Shown here one piece after another: positions 20,273 to 31,598 of a DNA stretch of 64,000 nucleotides. Source of the DNA: Cladochytrium replicatum (taxonomy: Eukaryota; Chytridiomycota; Chytridiomycetes; Cladochytriales; Cladochytriaceae). Under the pieces are notes generated by a model that was given only the letters and a program-made list of their open reading frames with translations, searched no databases and was not told the origin of the DNA. The first letter of the stretch is position 1. Each line of letters opens with the position of its first letter. The stretch lies in the NCBI GenBank assembly GCA_025526935.1, contig JAHLKD010000022.1:193501-257500 (forward strand). Direction: 5' to 3'. The position numbers were made by a program, and so were the translations under genes.

Positions 20273-21946
20273 ATGCAAACTTCAGCTGGCCGACCTGAGA
20301 ATGACATTGCACCGCCCATTCCTCCCCGTGGGCCTAATGCTACGGCAAGCTCATCATCGCAGGTTGAAAATTCACCCTCCGCAATCAAGAGCAGCTTGAG
20401 CAAAGGACTTCACGTATTTCTCTATGAGCCAGCCGACGTAAGCAAATGAATCGCACAGATTCCGATCAGGGTTAATAACATTACACCTCAATTTGCAGTA
20501 TCCGAATGGGCTATTCGTCCATGTCGCATCCACGACTCGCTACAATGCTGTACGCTCATGATCCACACCATTATTTCAAAAAACTAAATCAAACGCAAAG
20601 CGCTCTTCCATAGTCTTGAAGACTTCGGCTTCAGAAAAGCCTATATCACAGGGTATGATCGAGATTCAAGTGCGTGCCTCTGATGACTCGGATATCGTAC
20701 CGGTGATCGACAAACGTCATCCCGGCGTATTCGGGATCCTGCTTGACTCGGAACTTTTGAAGATGCCCACGTCCGAGGACGTACGGCCTGGCGCTTTCGG
20801 GAAATTGAGGGGCGGTTTCCTTGGGATCCTCTCGCGAGCATTCGGTGGCCAATCGACGGATGTGAATGTGACGGTCACAGTGACGCTTCCCAACTTGTTC
20901 CCCGAAAACTCGGGCTCGAAACGGCAGCGATTTATGACACTTGAGGCCAGCGACGGCTCGATCAGCGTCGATCATCGTGGGTTATCCACCGGCCAGCTAC
21001 CCGACAACATCTTTTTCAAAACCACGAATGCGCCAATCTGGTTCTTTGGCGCACATGAATTGGAGGAAGTCGTTTTGGAGACAACCAACGCCACGATTCA
21101 CGCTTATGATCTCACGGGTTTGCATTTCGGTGGTGATGGGCCCACGATCCCGACCACCGCGTCGTTCAAAACGTCGGGTGGGAAGATCCATCTTTCTGAC
21201 GTCAACTCTTTCACAAGTATCCAGGCCGAAAATTCGAACGGCAAAATAGTTTTGAGCAGCACATCTGGATCAAACTTGAGCTTGAAGACCAGCAATGCCA
21301 AAATCCGTCTTTCAGAGATCACCGCAGGAAGTTTGAGTGCGCAAACAAGCATGGCAAAGATCAAAGCCTACCGAGTCCAGGGTCGACAGACGTCTTTGAA
21401 AACGTCATACAATTCTGTGAGTGTGAGCGAATCAAATTTCACCGACTCGTTGAAAGTGGAAACTTCGAGTGGGAAGGTCAAAATACTGGGGACGACTACA
21501 CCGGAGCTGAAAATCGAACCGTATAACGCAACCGTGGTTATCTCACGCGTTCGCGTTTCGCGCCTATTGCAAGTAAAGTCGACCTACTCGAGTATCACAG
21601 TCGGAGAAAAGGAAGCCCCATTAGTCATTGCAAACTCAAGCGCATCAGGTTTTGAACCTATCAAGATCGATTTGAAAACATCTTCCAGTCCCCTTAATTT
21701 GTTCTTGGTAAGGGCATCGTTATCTTCTTTGAAACAATCTAAGTTGTATAAATGCTGTTCATATAGTCTGGTTATGAGGGAACATTCAGTTGCTCGGCTG
21801 TATACTCCAAAGTTGAAGTTGCGGGTGAGGGTGCTGTGCTGACGACATTTGAGGAGGATCGCAAAGTGGGCTACATCGGTGCCATAACCGGATCGGGCAT
21901 TCAAATCGAAAACTCCAACTCCAAGTGTATTTTGATATTCGTATGA
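20273..21946 (+). CDS. DUF4097-like beta-repeat protein
   Basis: Four exons: 20273..20437, 20499..20549, 20601..21707, 21767..21946; 500 residues. The start chosen is the first in-frame ATG. The N-terminus is Pro/Ser-rich ('PPIPPRGPNATASSSSQ'). The rest is a series of about 20-residue beta-strand repeats, for example 'FKTSGGKIHLSDVNSF', 'LKTSNAKIRLSEITAG' and 'VETSSGKVKILGTTTPEL'. This pattern of short 'S.G.I.L' rungs matches the DUF4097 putative-adhesin / right-handed beta-helix type fold. No signal peptide or membrane segment is evident. A decayed partial copy lies at 1885..2206, so the family has duplicated locally. Function unknown. Confidence 0.75.
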
Positions 21947-22142
21947 TCACCCACCACCATTCGTATCATCCTTCACCATATCTGAAGGCTTCTCATCGTT
22001 ACATTAACATGAATTGTTGCTTCCTCGGTGTTATCTTCTTTTAAGTGGTCCAGACGAATATCTTTATGCAATTGAAAAATTTCACAAGGTCTTCCAAAGT
22101 GTTGAGTTTTCAAGGGAATCGACTGGCATGAAAGTTTCATGC

Positions 22143-23739
22143 TCAGTTTTCCAGAACTTCGAGGAGCTCAATGGGCACACCTCCAAAGAACAAACTTCCC
22201 ACCCACGCACCAGCCAACACAGCCAAGATCAGCGAGACGTTGTACGTAAGCACCACAAGCACCAATATATATGCGATCCCGGTCGTCCCCACCCTGATCG
22301 TGGCTCTGGACACCCGAATCTGCGTGGTGCGTGTCGTTCTCATGATCATCGGTAAACACCGAAGCCTCCACCACAAACCCCAGTCGCCATTCGCATTCCT
22401 CCGACTCAACCTCCTCCTCGCCCTCGCGATCGCGTTCCCGCTCCAATCTGGCCCAGGCACCAACGGGTCCGCCTCCGACTCCTCCGGCGCGCCCACCCTC
22501 CCAGCCTCCTCGTCATCCGCCTCCGCATTCGCATCCTCAACAGTACCCCTTCCATCTTCCCCATCGTCGAGCTCATCCGGCACCGTACCCCTCCTCGCCT
22601 CCGCCGCGATGCGCTTCTCATCGCGGACCCAGGAACCTTCCCAGCGTCGGTGGACGCCTTGAACTCCTTCCCAGAAAAAGGCACCGAAGAACGCTGCGAG
22701 GAGGGCGTACGAGAACTCGAGGTAGGAACGCGGTACAGCCCACTGGAAGACGACGTAGTCGAGAACGCCAAAGTGGAGGTAAGGTTTCGGCGCTGGGAGA
22801 GGCGGTTCGGGTGAAGGGGAAGGCTCTGGAGAAGGTTCCGGGGAGGGTTCGGACGGTGGTGGCGGGACGTAGCAGTAGGCGTCGAGGTCGGGTGCGTCTG
22901 AGCACATTGCTTTCCAGTCTGCGCATTCAATGAGGTCAGTCGACTCTCGACATAATTTGCTATATGTCAAGAGCGGGTCGCAACGCCTCGCTGTAGTTCT
23001 TGTGGCACCATTGATAATTCGGGCGCCCTTACGGTTTCCTTCGACCTCCCCTCCGTCACCACTCCCTTCATCGTTTCCACTATCATCACCACCGCCGCTC
23101 TCATCTTTGTCATCTCCTTCGTTTTCACCTCCGCCTCCCTGGTCACCTCCCTCCTTTTCACCATCATCTGGAACCTCTGGCGACGGTTGTGGCGGCGCAA
23201 TGCAAGTGCGGCAAGTTTCTGTCCAGTCTTCATCGCAGATGGCGTCCACCAGCTCTGTCACCCTTTTCGCCGATGGGATCTGCGGGATTGCGCCATAGCG
23301 TGCACATTGCTGAATGACAGTCCCTGGCCGACACATTGCAATGAAGGTTCTGCAGCCGCGGAGACGGGGCTGATCGTATGCGCATATGTCGGATAAAATT
23401 GAGAAGGGGGAGCAGAAACGATCTGGAATACTCGAAGCATTACGGGTGCATTGAATTGACACACTGCAGCCTGAAGAAATACATTAAGCCTTGGTAAAAA
23501 AGATTATAAATTACAGGCTCACCAGGCATATTTGGAACCTGTGAGCAGAGGTCCCTTATCATTGGCAGAACTTTATCGTCGGTCAGCACGTAATCGACGC
23601 ATGCGAGCTGCAGCGGATCAGCAACACAGTCAGCGCTATCTGGCTGGGCGAGAGCGACTCTGCCTGAGCATAGAGCGACTGCCACCAAGGCCACGACGGC
23701 CTTCCGCGTGAGAGAGCTCCACCGAGACTTCCGTGCCAT
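22143..23739 (-). CDS. CTR-type membrane protein with Cys-rich ectodomain
   Basis: Two exons: 23739..23523 and 23470..22143; 514 residues. A signal peptide precedes 'VALAQPD' (start taken at the ATG opening 'MARKSRWSSL'). The ectodomain has many cysteines in repeating short modules ('DRFCSPF', 'RGCRTFIAMC', 'TETCRTC', 'CDPLLTYSKLCR', 'ADWKAMCSDAPDLDAYCY'), separated by an acidic Gly/Asp/Glu linker and a Ser/Pro/Glu repeat. The C-terminal half matches CTR copper transporters: TM1 'LEFSYALLAAFFGAFFWEG', a charged loop, TM2 ending 'TYN' and a GxxxG-like 'GAWVG' in TM3. The copper-binding MxxxM before TYN reads V-L-V-V-L instead. Copper transport is therefore doubtful. Confidence 0.72.
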
Positions 23740-23814
23740 GAGTTCAAGAACGTATAAAGCCACACTCAGTCTGTCGACATACAGAAGTTGCGACTTATTG
23801 AATTATTAGCAGAC

Positions 23815-24543
23815 ATGGGCTATTTTGACTTTGTGAAAGGAGCTACTCCTGTAAGAAGATCTCAAGAACTCTTCGTTTCGCATTTGGCTAACAAACTGTC
23901 TGTTTGATTAGGTGGAACCACACCCGGAGGTTCCTGCTCCAGTGAGCTTGTTCAACCTCGATCTCCGTACCGTCACCCTCGTTTTCCTTATCATCGATGT
24001 CGCACTTTCGGTGAGCGTGTTTGATAAACACCAAAATGCCACTGTTGGCTCACCACTTCCCAAAATGCAGATTTTGTCTCTCATCGGTTACTTTGCCTTT
24101 GTTTTCCTCGTCTATCCCATTATCTTCAGTAGGCTCTTTATCGTTCTTGTCCATGTTCGTCGCTGATACTCTTTAACTTCAGTTGTTATCCAGCTCATTA
24201 CTTTGGGAATCGACGGGTTTGGTTTCTGGGCAATCTATCGTACGCTTATGCGTCTTTTCACCAATAAGTTCAAACTCAAAAATTTCCCATTTTCCTATCA
24301 GGTTACATCCCAGAGTACATCAAAGTCTATGGCTACGTCTTCGTTGGTGTATGCGTCTGGCGAGTTATCCAGACCATTATTTCAATCGTTGGAGGCGCAA
24401 CCATGAGCGTTGTGTCCCTCATTATCCAGCTCATCATCAACGTGCTCTACATCCTTGCTATCCGTGCCCTCTACAACTACACCATCCAGTGCAAACAGGC
24501 ATGGGCTCGTACCGGTGGACGACCTGGTGCACCGAAGGTTTGA
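23815..24543 (+). CDS. Small multi-pass membrane protein, family unknown
   Basis: Four exons: 23815..23850 (36 nt), 23912..24128, 24183..24239, 24302..24543; 183 residues. The cytosolic-looking N-terminus 'MGYFDFVKGATPVEPHPEVP' is followed by about four hydrophobic helices: 'RTVTLVFLIIDVALSVSVF', 'ILSLIGYFAFVFLVYPIIF' continuing into 'VVIQLITLGIDGFGFWAIY', 'VYGYVFVGVCVWRVIQTII', and 'SLIIQLIINVLYILAIRAL'. The tail is basic ('KQAWARTGGRPGAPKV'). I do not recognise the family. It starts 75 bp from the divergent CTR-like gene, so the two probably share a promoter. Confidence 0.8.
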
Positions 24544-24743
24544 GACATATTCACCTCTTTTGGGGGCTTGTTTTCTTTCGCCGAATCTGACGGGTAATAT
24601 GTACGCAATTGGGCGATATGTAAACAAAATATCAACTACGGTACTACTGTAAATATCCGCTACAAACTGTCAAGAGTTGGGCCACAACAACACTTCTTCT
24701 AAGTCTCTTGACTTGGGAAGATCAATACTAAGCTGGGTCCCTT

Positions 24744-25576
24744 TCAGCTCCAAACCGCTATATTTCTACCGGGGGGTGTTAACTTGTCCTTCCATGCTCG
24801 CGTTGCGCATCGCCATACGAGTCCATTCAATTCAAGCCCGCTGTCTTTCCACCAAGCCAATACACTAAAGCGCCCGACAAGGCTGAAAAGATCCATAGCA
24901 AAATCACTCCACATGACTTTCGGTGCGTTGTCCTTAGCCCAGGACAAGGCATTAAACATGCCGTGCTCACTTGCAAGATTCATGACATCATCTTCCCACA
25001 GAACTTCCAGATCACTACTTCCATCACTCCAAAAGATGAGCGTGACCCTTCGCAACTTCCATGAATGGCGGCCTATAGATCGAATTTCACCTCCAATCCA
25101 CTGTTTTTCAACCATTCCAGCACTTCCGTGTGACCATTTTCGCTTCCAAAGTTCATGGCGCGGGATTCGTATTTCATCTCCAAACCGTTTTGCTTCCACC
25201 ATTCCAGCACCTTGGCACGTCTAAAATTCGCTCGCGAAATTAATGTGCTGGTGATCGTATTGCACCTCCAGTGTGCTGCGTTCTCACCTTTCCACACATC
25301 GGCATCCCACACGTTCGCCAAACGCCTTACTTTGGTGGTGTATGCTCAAGCATTGGGGGAAGGGAAATGGAGATCAATAATGGCGAGATGCCCGCATTCG
25401 CTGCATTTGTCCATTAAGAGCTCCCCACAGAGTGGGAGGAGAGTGGTCTGCGCATGCCGACGGCGGAACATTGTCGCAGCGCGTAAAGAAAGGGTTTCAT
25501 TGCCTGGAGAGCAACCAAGGACGATCATGATGTGATCCAACAGCCCAAAAGGAATGGCCAGGCGATGTGTCTTCAA
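24744..25576 (-). pseudogene. Decayed ankyrin-repeat gene ('WWK' type)
   Basis: The minus strand starts with the usual N-terminal module of this family ('PFGLLDHIMIVLGCSPGNET', then 'MFRRRHAQTTLLPLCGELLM'), preceded by an acceptor-like TTGTAG. Repeats follow: 'KVLEWWKQNGLEMKYESRAM', 'EVLEWLKNSGLEVKFDL' and, in another frame, 'LSWAKDNAPKVMWSDFAMDL' and 'VLAWWKDSGLELNG'. Lesions: in-frame stop at 25348..25346, a TAG at 25075..25073, and a frame change in the next repeat where a Trp codon has become TGA. Partner proteins of this family are not known. Confidence 0.75.
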
Positions 25577-26477
25577 ATCTACAAGGGAAATTTAGAATGT
25601 CTTTAGTCCCCTTCGTTTCCAAGGGCACAATTCCAGATCGAACATCGAGCATTTTCGTTATGTTTTGCTAGCTCCATTCCCGGAACACGTTCCAATACTT
25701 CGGCCAAAACAAATACCTTGTCATCACAATTATCTGATCTGTCTCACCTCATTTGCGCTTTGAAGTCGGTTCAACGAATTCGTCTCCTCCTTTCAGCAAT
25801 ATGCACCTTCCGAAGCAGAGAGCTCTCTCAAGCTTCTGCTCCGCTTAGGCTCCCGACTGAACTCTTTTCCACGATGTATTTCGAAACTCAGTCCACATCC
25901 CTCGACATCATCGACGAGCTTCCGTCTCTGATGGTGAAAGATTGGTCGCGATGCGCAGATTGACCTTGCCTCAACCGGTCAAAATTCGCTGTGGTGTCGA
26001 AAAGCCAAGATAATCCAATGGTGGCCATCACTAGCCAGCGCCTCGCTATGCCCGGATGGTCAGAACAACGTTAGGGTACTTAGGGGAGACCCACTGCAAA
26101 ATAACTCTGGGTTTGGTTGTCTGTGGGAAACCGTTCAGAGGGCCATTCACGACATCGATGTTGTCTCAGAGTTCGTTGGTGCGATCTTAACTTAATCTGC
26201 ATGCTGCTTGTTCGATCCAGCTTGAACTGAAGACTATAACCGTTCTCGACAGCTGTGTTCAGGGACCCAGATCACTGGAGGGTGATCGGAGGTCAAATGG
26301 AATCAAGTTACAATTGTCGCGTGTATAAAGAACCAAGCTCAAATTTATATAGTGCGATTCGAATGCTGCCTTATTGCTTGTGACTTAAGTGCAAGAATCG
26401 ATATAATTGGTGATGTTTCCTTGTGAGCTTGCGTTACCCCAAGCTGCCCCACGCCTAATGTTGCTACGGTGAACCCC
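25577..26477. other. Intergenic with one small F-box-like frame
   Basis: A short + frame (25718..25963) contains 'APLRLPTELFSTMYF', which resembles the first helix of an F-box, but it is only 81 codons with no clear splice continuation. Otherwise nothing recognised. Confidence 0.3.
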
Positions 26478-27571
26478 AGATTCACAGGTCCACGGCAGAA
26501 TCCGCTCGGTTCTGACTTTCTGAAAAGTACTTCGCCTCCAGCGGTCTATAAAGCTTGGCTTTTCGCTTCCCGAAAAGGAAAACACACGAGTCCCACTTGC
26601 CACCGTCGCGACACCTGCCCTTTTGGCAAACCTCCAAAGCGCAGACATAATGAACTACAATTGCCCGAGCAGCAAGAGAAGTTGTGCGAAAGGGATACAA
26701 CGATCGCAGAACAGAAAACCAAGCTGGATGAACGGGATGCTACTATCGCTGAGCGAGATTTAACAATAGAGACACACAAGGGTACCCTCCGGGAAATGCA
26801 CGATCGAACGGAGAGCCTGGAAGAGAGGTGTGACAATCTAGAGACTGCACTACTCCTCCAGAAGCAAGAGACCGAATGGTTTCGCAAGCTTGCCATGGAG
26901 AGGGGCGAGCAGATTCGCGAGCGAAAGGGCGATATTACTCTGCTCAAGTTTGACAACAAAGGAGCAGCCCATGAAATCGCGACACTGAAACACATGGTGA
27001 GAAAGTTGTGTGGAGTGCTTTGTTTGAATCTAATCTTTCATTTGCGTCACAAGGCGGAAGAAACTCGCAAGGTTTGTTATCTTTTATTTGGTTCTCCTGG
27101 TGGCCGGGTTGACGTTGACCGAGACTTACGCTATCAACAGGAGATCAACAGCTTCAAGGAAGAGAAGGCCGAGATTGTCCGGGGTATGACGCAAGTCATT
27201 GATTCGCTAGAAAAGACGATCGAGGAGAAGGAGAAAAAGATCAAGGACATTTCAGACGAATCAGGTGTACGGCAGAAAAGTTGGTGATTCGAGCGAAACG
27301 ATTTGAGAACGAGTCTTTTCAGTTTGAAGGGGACAGTGTAAGACTCTTGTGATTGTTTAGCATCCTTATCATCTGACACAAAGCAGGTGAACTCAAAGAG
27401 AAAGCCCGCGAGCTGGAGAAGGAGGAGCGTTCAAGATTCTATGAGGCAATTGAACCATTGAATTTAGTACAGCTCCGTGCGACTCCGCTTTGCAAGGCTC
27501 GAGTTGAGCACTTTAGTGCAAAGAAGGAACGTACAGCTAATCACATTCTTCCTCTTCATCAAGCAGCTTAA
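26478..27571 (+). pseudogene. Coiled-coil protein gene with a frameshift
   Basis: Long heptad-rich coding sequence: 'ERDTTIAEQKTKLDERDATI', 'TESLEERCDNLETALLLQKQ', 'DSLEKTIEEKEKKIKDISDE', 'ELKEKARELEKEERSRFYEA'. Good introns lie after 'KHMV/M' (GTGAGA..ACAAG), after 'EETRK' (GTTTGT..AACAG) and before 'ELKEKAR' (GTGTAA..AGCAG). Between 'GVRQK' and 'LVIRAKRFENESFQ' the frame slips by one base at the A-run 27276..27279; one extra A would restore it. The first in-frame ATG is well inside the coil and the upstream frame opens with non-ATG codons. It is either a recent pseudogene or a sequencing indel plus a missed first exon. Confidence 0.55.
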
Positions 27572-28395
27572 GTTGGCTCTCTAGTGGCACTCGGAAATGA
27601 GATTGAGGTATGGAATTTCTCTTTAGCGTGAAGCGCACTTTGTTCATTCTCGAGTTCAACCACAGGCGTGGGAGCAGCAACTTTGAGCTCACCAGTCTGA
27701 TGAAGTGGTGTGCACACCTGTCCATGATGGGTGCCAAAATCAGCTGTCTTCCCGCAGATTTGAGCAACGAGGTCCACTCGCCCCGCAAATCGCTGCGGTA
27801 GGTTAACTATAACTGACTCTCTGCTGCTCCACTCAACCAAACGTTGCCACGAGCTTCCCGTGCGTAGATGTAGAGCGTAACAAGCGAAACTTTGCGATCG
27901 CTCCGCAAAGCCGAAGAGTTCACGTTTCCAAGCAGCTCGGCAAGTGTTCTGTAATTCATCATCCCTGTTTAGTGCGAGCAGCAGCAGAGAGTCAGTTATG
28001 GTTAACCTACGGCAGCGATTTGCGGGGCGATGGACCTTGTTGCTCAAATCTGCGGGAAGACAGCTGATTTTGGTAGAAGCACCAACACGGTGGTATTGGT
28101 CCTTCAATATTACATTAGAATTATCGATCGAATGTATGACCTTACGTACCGGGGATGATAAAGTTGGTGGTAGGTCATCATCGCTCAGTTGTTCGTCGTG
28201 CTTTTCAGCGTGCTTGATGAGAAGCTGAAGGATATCCGAACTCATCCACCAAATTTTATGTTTCAGTGCAATATTCTGGTGCGGGATGGTCATGCACAAC
28301 GTCAAACCCTTTTCACAAAAAGCGAATCGAACGGAAAATCGGGTACAACGATTTTGATGATGGACATCATATATTCTGAAAGGCCCACCCACCAT
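27568..28395 (-). CDS. Uncertain open frame of 275 codons spanning an inverted repeat
   Basis: An uninterrupted minus-strand frame with an ATG at 28395. The first 110 residues look protein-like ('SSDILQLLIKHAEKHDEQLS', 'DDLPPTLSSPVRKVIHSIDN'). The rest runs through both arms of the inverted repeat at 27734..28073, so its two halves encode unrelated readings of the same DNA. No domain recognised. It may be a chance frame. Confidence 0.25.
   Translation of the reverse strand: MVGGPFRIYDVHHQNRCTRFSVRFAFCEKGLTLCMTIPHQNIALKHKIWWMSSDILQLLIKHAEKHDEQLSDDDLPPTLSSPVRKVIHSIDNSNVILKDQYHRVGASTKISCLPADLSNKVHRPANRCRRLTITDSLLLLALNRDDELQNTCRAAWKRELFGFAERSQSFACYALHLRTGSSWQRLVEWSSRESVIVNLPQRFAGRVDLVAQICGKTADFGTHHGQVCTPLHQTGELKVAAPTPVVELENEQSALHAKEKFHTSISFPSATREPT
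27734..28073. repeat. Near-perfect ~97-bp inverted repeat with a 146-bp spacer
   Basis: Left arm 27734..27829 and right arm 27976..28073 are reverse complements with about three substitutions, one 1-nt indel and one 3-nt (CAG) indel. The core AAATCAGCTGTCTTCCCGCA and GCAAATCGCTGC are shared. No transposase is nearby and no target-site duplication is obvious. Fits a foldback element, a small MITE-like insertion, or a local inverted duplication. Confidence 0.9.
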
Positions 28396-28445
28396 GTATC
28401 AGTGAGTCAGCCTTTCCATTTTTGGTACAGTATCGAAACAGATAT

Positions 28446-29729
28446 TTAAGACTCCAGGACAAGGGACAGGCCAACCTTGTGGGTGTTCTCGCTGAGCCTG
28501 GTGGTGTCAAATAGACCACCAAGGGACAACTTCACACCGGGGCGGAGGCTCTGGGTGTAGCCGAGACCAAGGCGACCGTTGTTGTCAATCTTGGCCTTAA
28601 GGAAGGTGGTGCGGTCCAAGTTGTACTTGGTGCCCACCTCGATGTGAACCTTCTCGCTGGTTTTGTTCCAGGTGGCACGACCACCAGCCTCAATGTCGCC
28701 GTTCACGCGGTGGAAGTACGCAGCAGTGAAAGTACTGAGCTGGTTGTTGCTGTTTTTCGAATTCAAATGTGAGTTGATGGCTAACGGCTACAGAGACAGG
28801 CGGCACTTACGCGTGGAGCGAAGCAGTGTACTCTGGCACGGAGTATCCAAGAGCGAACTGGTAGCGAGTGAGGCGAGCGTCGGCAAGGTCGTACGAGACC
28901 TCGGCACCAGCGAGCCAGCCATCAGAGCTTATCACCAAACCGAATTAGTTTGTAACTTTGAAACTGCGTTCCATCGAAACTCACCCGACGACAGCGTCAC
29001 CAGCAAGGGTGGGGCCTTTGAAGAGGTCAAGGGCGGTGCGAACAACAGCGAAGTCCTGCTTGTATTCAACACCAGCCTTCACGTGTTGGCTGGAGAGAAC
29101 CAAATGTGAGAAATATGAACGACAATTATATCTCACCCGAAACCTAGTCCTCTGCAACCTCCACACCAAGCACACGCGAGAAATCAAACAAAACCAGCAA
29201 ACACAGATAATTACGCGGGGGATACCGTTCTTACCCGTGGTTGGGGGTCAGCGAACCGTTAAGGTCGAGCTTAACGCCTTTGGCAATAGAGTCGGTGAGC
29301 TCAACCTGAGCAGAGAGAGCGTTGGCGGTCGTCCATGTCTCGGTGACGGTAAGGCCTGCACGATTCCGGGAAAAGCATTCAGCTTCAAGCCATGCAGAAA
29401 CGGTGCAATCAAGCTTACCACGGGGCTTGTCGGTGTATTTGACCTTAAGGTCGCTGGCGATGGAACCGGACTTGTTGTCCTTGTTGCCGGTAACGCTGAA
29501 TTTCTATATTCAGTAACGAGCCAGCGCAAACAAAAAATTAAGAAAGCGTCATGAAATAAGTCATCTGAACGAAAAAAGTGACGGACTCCAGATCACCGAG
29601 ATGACTTACAATGCCGTTTGCGGTGGTGGTGTGAACCTCAAGCTTGGCAGCACCGACGGGGAAGTCCTTGCCGAGCAAGTCGTTGGAGGCCTTGGCGAGG
29701 TCAGAGAACGTGGGCGGGACCTTAGACAT
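28446..29729 (-). CDS. Mitochondrial outer-membrane porin (VDAC)
   Basis: Six exons: 29729..29610, 29503..29419, 29355..29235, 29089..28985, 28927..28811, 28749..28446; 283 residues, exactly the usual fungal VDAC length. The N-terminal helix region 'PPTFSDLAKASNDLLGKDFP' is typical. Alternating beta strands follow ('GAAKLEVHTTTANGIKFSV', 'LSAQVELTDSIAKGVKLDL', 'WLAGAEVSYDLADARLTRYQ'). The eukaryotic porin signature near the C-terminus reads 'NLDRTTFLKAKIDNNGRLGL', and the last strand ends 'HKVGLSLVLES'. VDAC forms a 19-strand barrel that passes ATP, ADP and other metabolites across the outer membrane. Single copy here, no lesions. Confidence 0.96.
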
Positions 29730-29939
29730 GGGTGTGTTTGTGCGGGGGAACAAATTCGCCCGATGGCGCGTGCTTCGGGTTCAAATACCTCAAACTCGTA
29801 CGGCTGACATCACGCGCAACCCACAACCCCAAAAGCTCGGGAGAAACAATCACAGGTGTAACGGGAACGGGACGGACGGATAAAATTTGGTGTATTGAAT
29901 TGAAACCACGCAATGGAATTGTGAAACGTGTCTGGCCAG

Positions 29940-31357
29940 CTACCTACCCACCATGTGGGCTCGACGAATGGCCACTATGTCCAGTGGTTGGTTGCGCTGC
30001 CACAATTCGAGCAGAGCTGAAACTACTTTCTCCGGTACATCCTCCTGAGAACAAGTTAACGCTTGAGAACTCATCGAGAAAATGTCATACCTGGATCGAG
30101 TGTCCTGACTCCGGAGTGACAATCATCTGGAACTTTCCTGATTTGAAGTCAGCGATCTGCAAATTGGAGAGTGTCACTCCTTCCTAACCCTGCATCTGTC
30201 CCATGGTCAATTTGGTGTCCAAGCGATCCGTCCCTAAAGGTAAACATTCAGAAAACGTTACCGGCAGGGAATGGTGCACTACCTGCGAGGAGTAGGAGCC
30301 GACCCGCACGAAGACTCAAGAACTTTGATGACAAATCTGCGAACCAATCCTTCCAATACCGCTGAGACGAAATCAAATCAGTTCTCCAGTAGTATCGTCC
30401 GTCCTGCTCCCGCTTCTGCAACTGCGGTGGGACAGATACTCGCGCAGACTCAGCACTGTGGACCATGTTTGATCGCACACTGCATTCAAGCAAATTAATG
30501 CCTAAATCAAAAAGGCCGCACATTTTAATTCACCTCCAAGCGATTGCCTCGTCCAGATTTGAGAAACTCTTGGGTCTGCTTCTCAAGATCCCACCCATGT
30601 AGGCCAGCGATTCCAGTGCGGTGCCCTCCACGACATCGATCACTGCCACGGCAATTACGTTTTTCAAACGAGGTGCAGCATCAACAACAATTGAACCTCC
30701 TAAGCTGAAAGGCGAAAATTGAGCAGTCTTACACGTTGGAATAAGGGAAAGGAACATTGTACCTGTGGCCGGCCAGAACGATTTGCGATGGATAATTTGG
30801 TGCGGGGTACAGCCCATTTACGACATCAACGAGGTCTTGAGACAGCCGCTCCAGCGATAGATTGGCGTCATCTTGCGTCACAGTCAGACCTATCAAAGAC
30901 CACCATTAGCATAAACTCATGGCATTCTTCGTCTGGAAATACCATGACCCCTTCCATCGAAGCACACGATATCAAAGTCTGTCGCGTTGTAGCTCCCTGC
31001 CATCGACTTGAAGCATTGTGAAGCCATTGCCCAAGACAACGCAGAGTGTCCCGCACCATGGACAAGCACGAACACTGCTTTGGGTGGCGATCTTGTCTCT
31101 CCAGGCCCGCTCTGTCGTGCTCGGACAAATGTCTGGTATACTCTGAATGTGTGTGATCAGAATCGGACAGAACTCATTGTAAACTGATGTGAGTTAAACA
31201 CGAAAATGCTGCAGGATATTGCTTGGGTGGATGGGTCATCTACTACAGGCAACGATAGGTCCGTAAAATAATCAAAAAAGTCGCTCCAAGGCAGTGGTGC
31301 ATGTTCAGCTGGATCTGAAGCAATTCGAGTTTGGTTGGGGAGGGCAGGAGGGAGCAT
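29940..31357 (-). CDS. PPME1: Protein phosphatase methylesterase 1 (PME-1)
   Basis: Eight exons: 31357..31247, 31132..30943, 30889..30763, 30704..30534, 30479..30283, 30233..30189, 30137..30091, 30044..29940; 330 residues. The N-terminus carries 'PLPWSDFFDYF', as in PME-1. The oxyanion region is 'VLVHGAGHSALSW', and the nucleophile Ser143 lies in 'LAGHSLGG', split by an intron. The acid is the Asp of 'VIDVVEGTALESL' (about residue 166) and the base His293 in 'TPESGHSIQEDVPEKV'. Substrate-side motifs 'RSRPKSFSNLDEAIAW' and 'TDRLDTKLTMGQMQG' are conserved. The enzyme removes the C-terminal methyl ester from the PP2A catalytic subunit. The second-exon acceptor at 31133 was picked by phase. Confidence 0.93.
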
Positions 31358-31598
31358 TGTTCAATCACGTGGACGAGTTGATGGTATTGAAAAAGAAAAG
31401 CCATTTGCTGGCTTGGGTTGATTCGGTTTTCCAAACGATCTTTCATTCTGCTGAATATCACCCGCAAACGCCCCTGCAAAGTACAAAAGCCCACCAGGCC
31501 CCGCGGAGCAATGTTCCACCTGCGCCATCACCCATTATTCCGCGTTTTGGATGCTTTTAAAGACGACTCGTTTGCTCTCCAGAAGGCAATTTACAACA

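Noticed and set aside
22171-23298. Plus-strand frames rich in Ser/Pro opposite the CTR-like gene
   Set aside because: Shadows of the Gly/Asp/Glu-rich linker; the minus strand has the signal peptide, cysteines and membrane segments.
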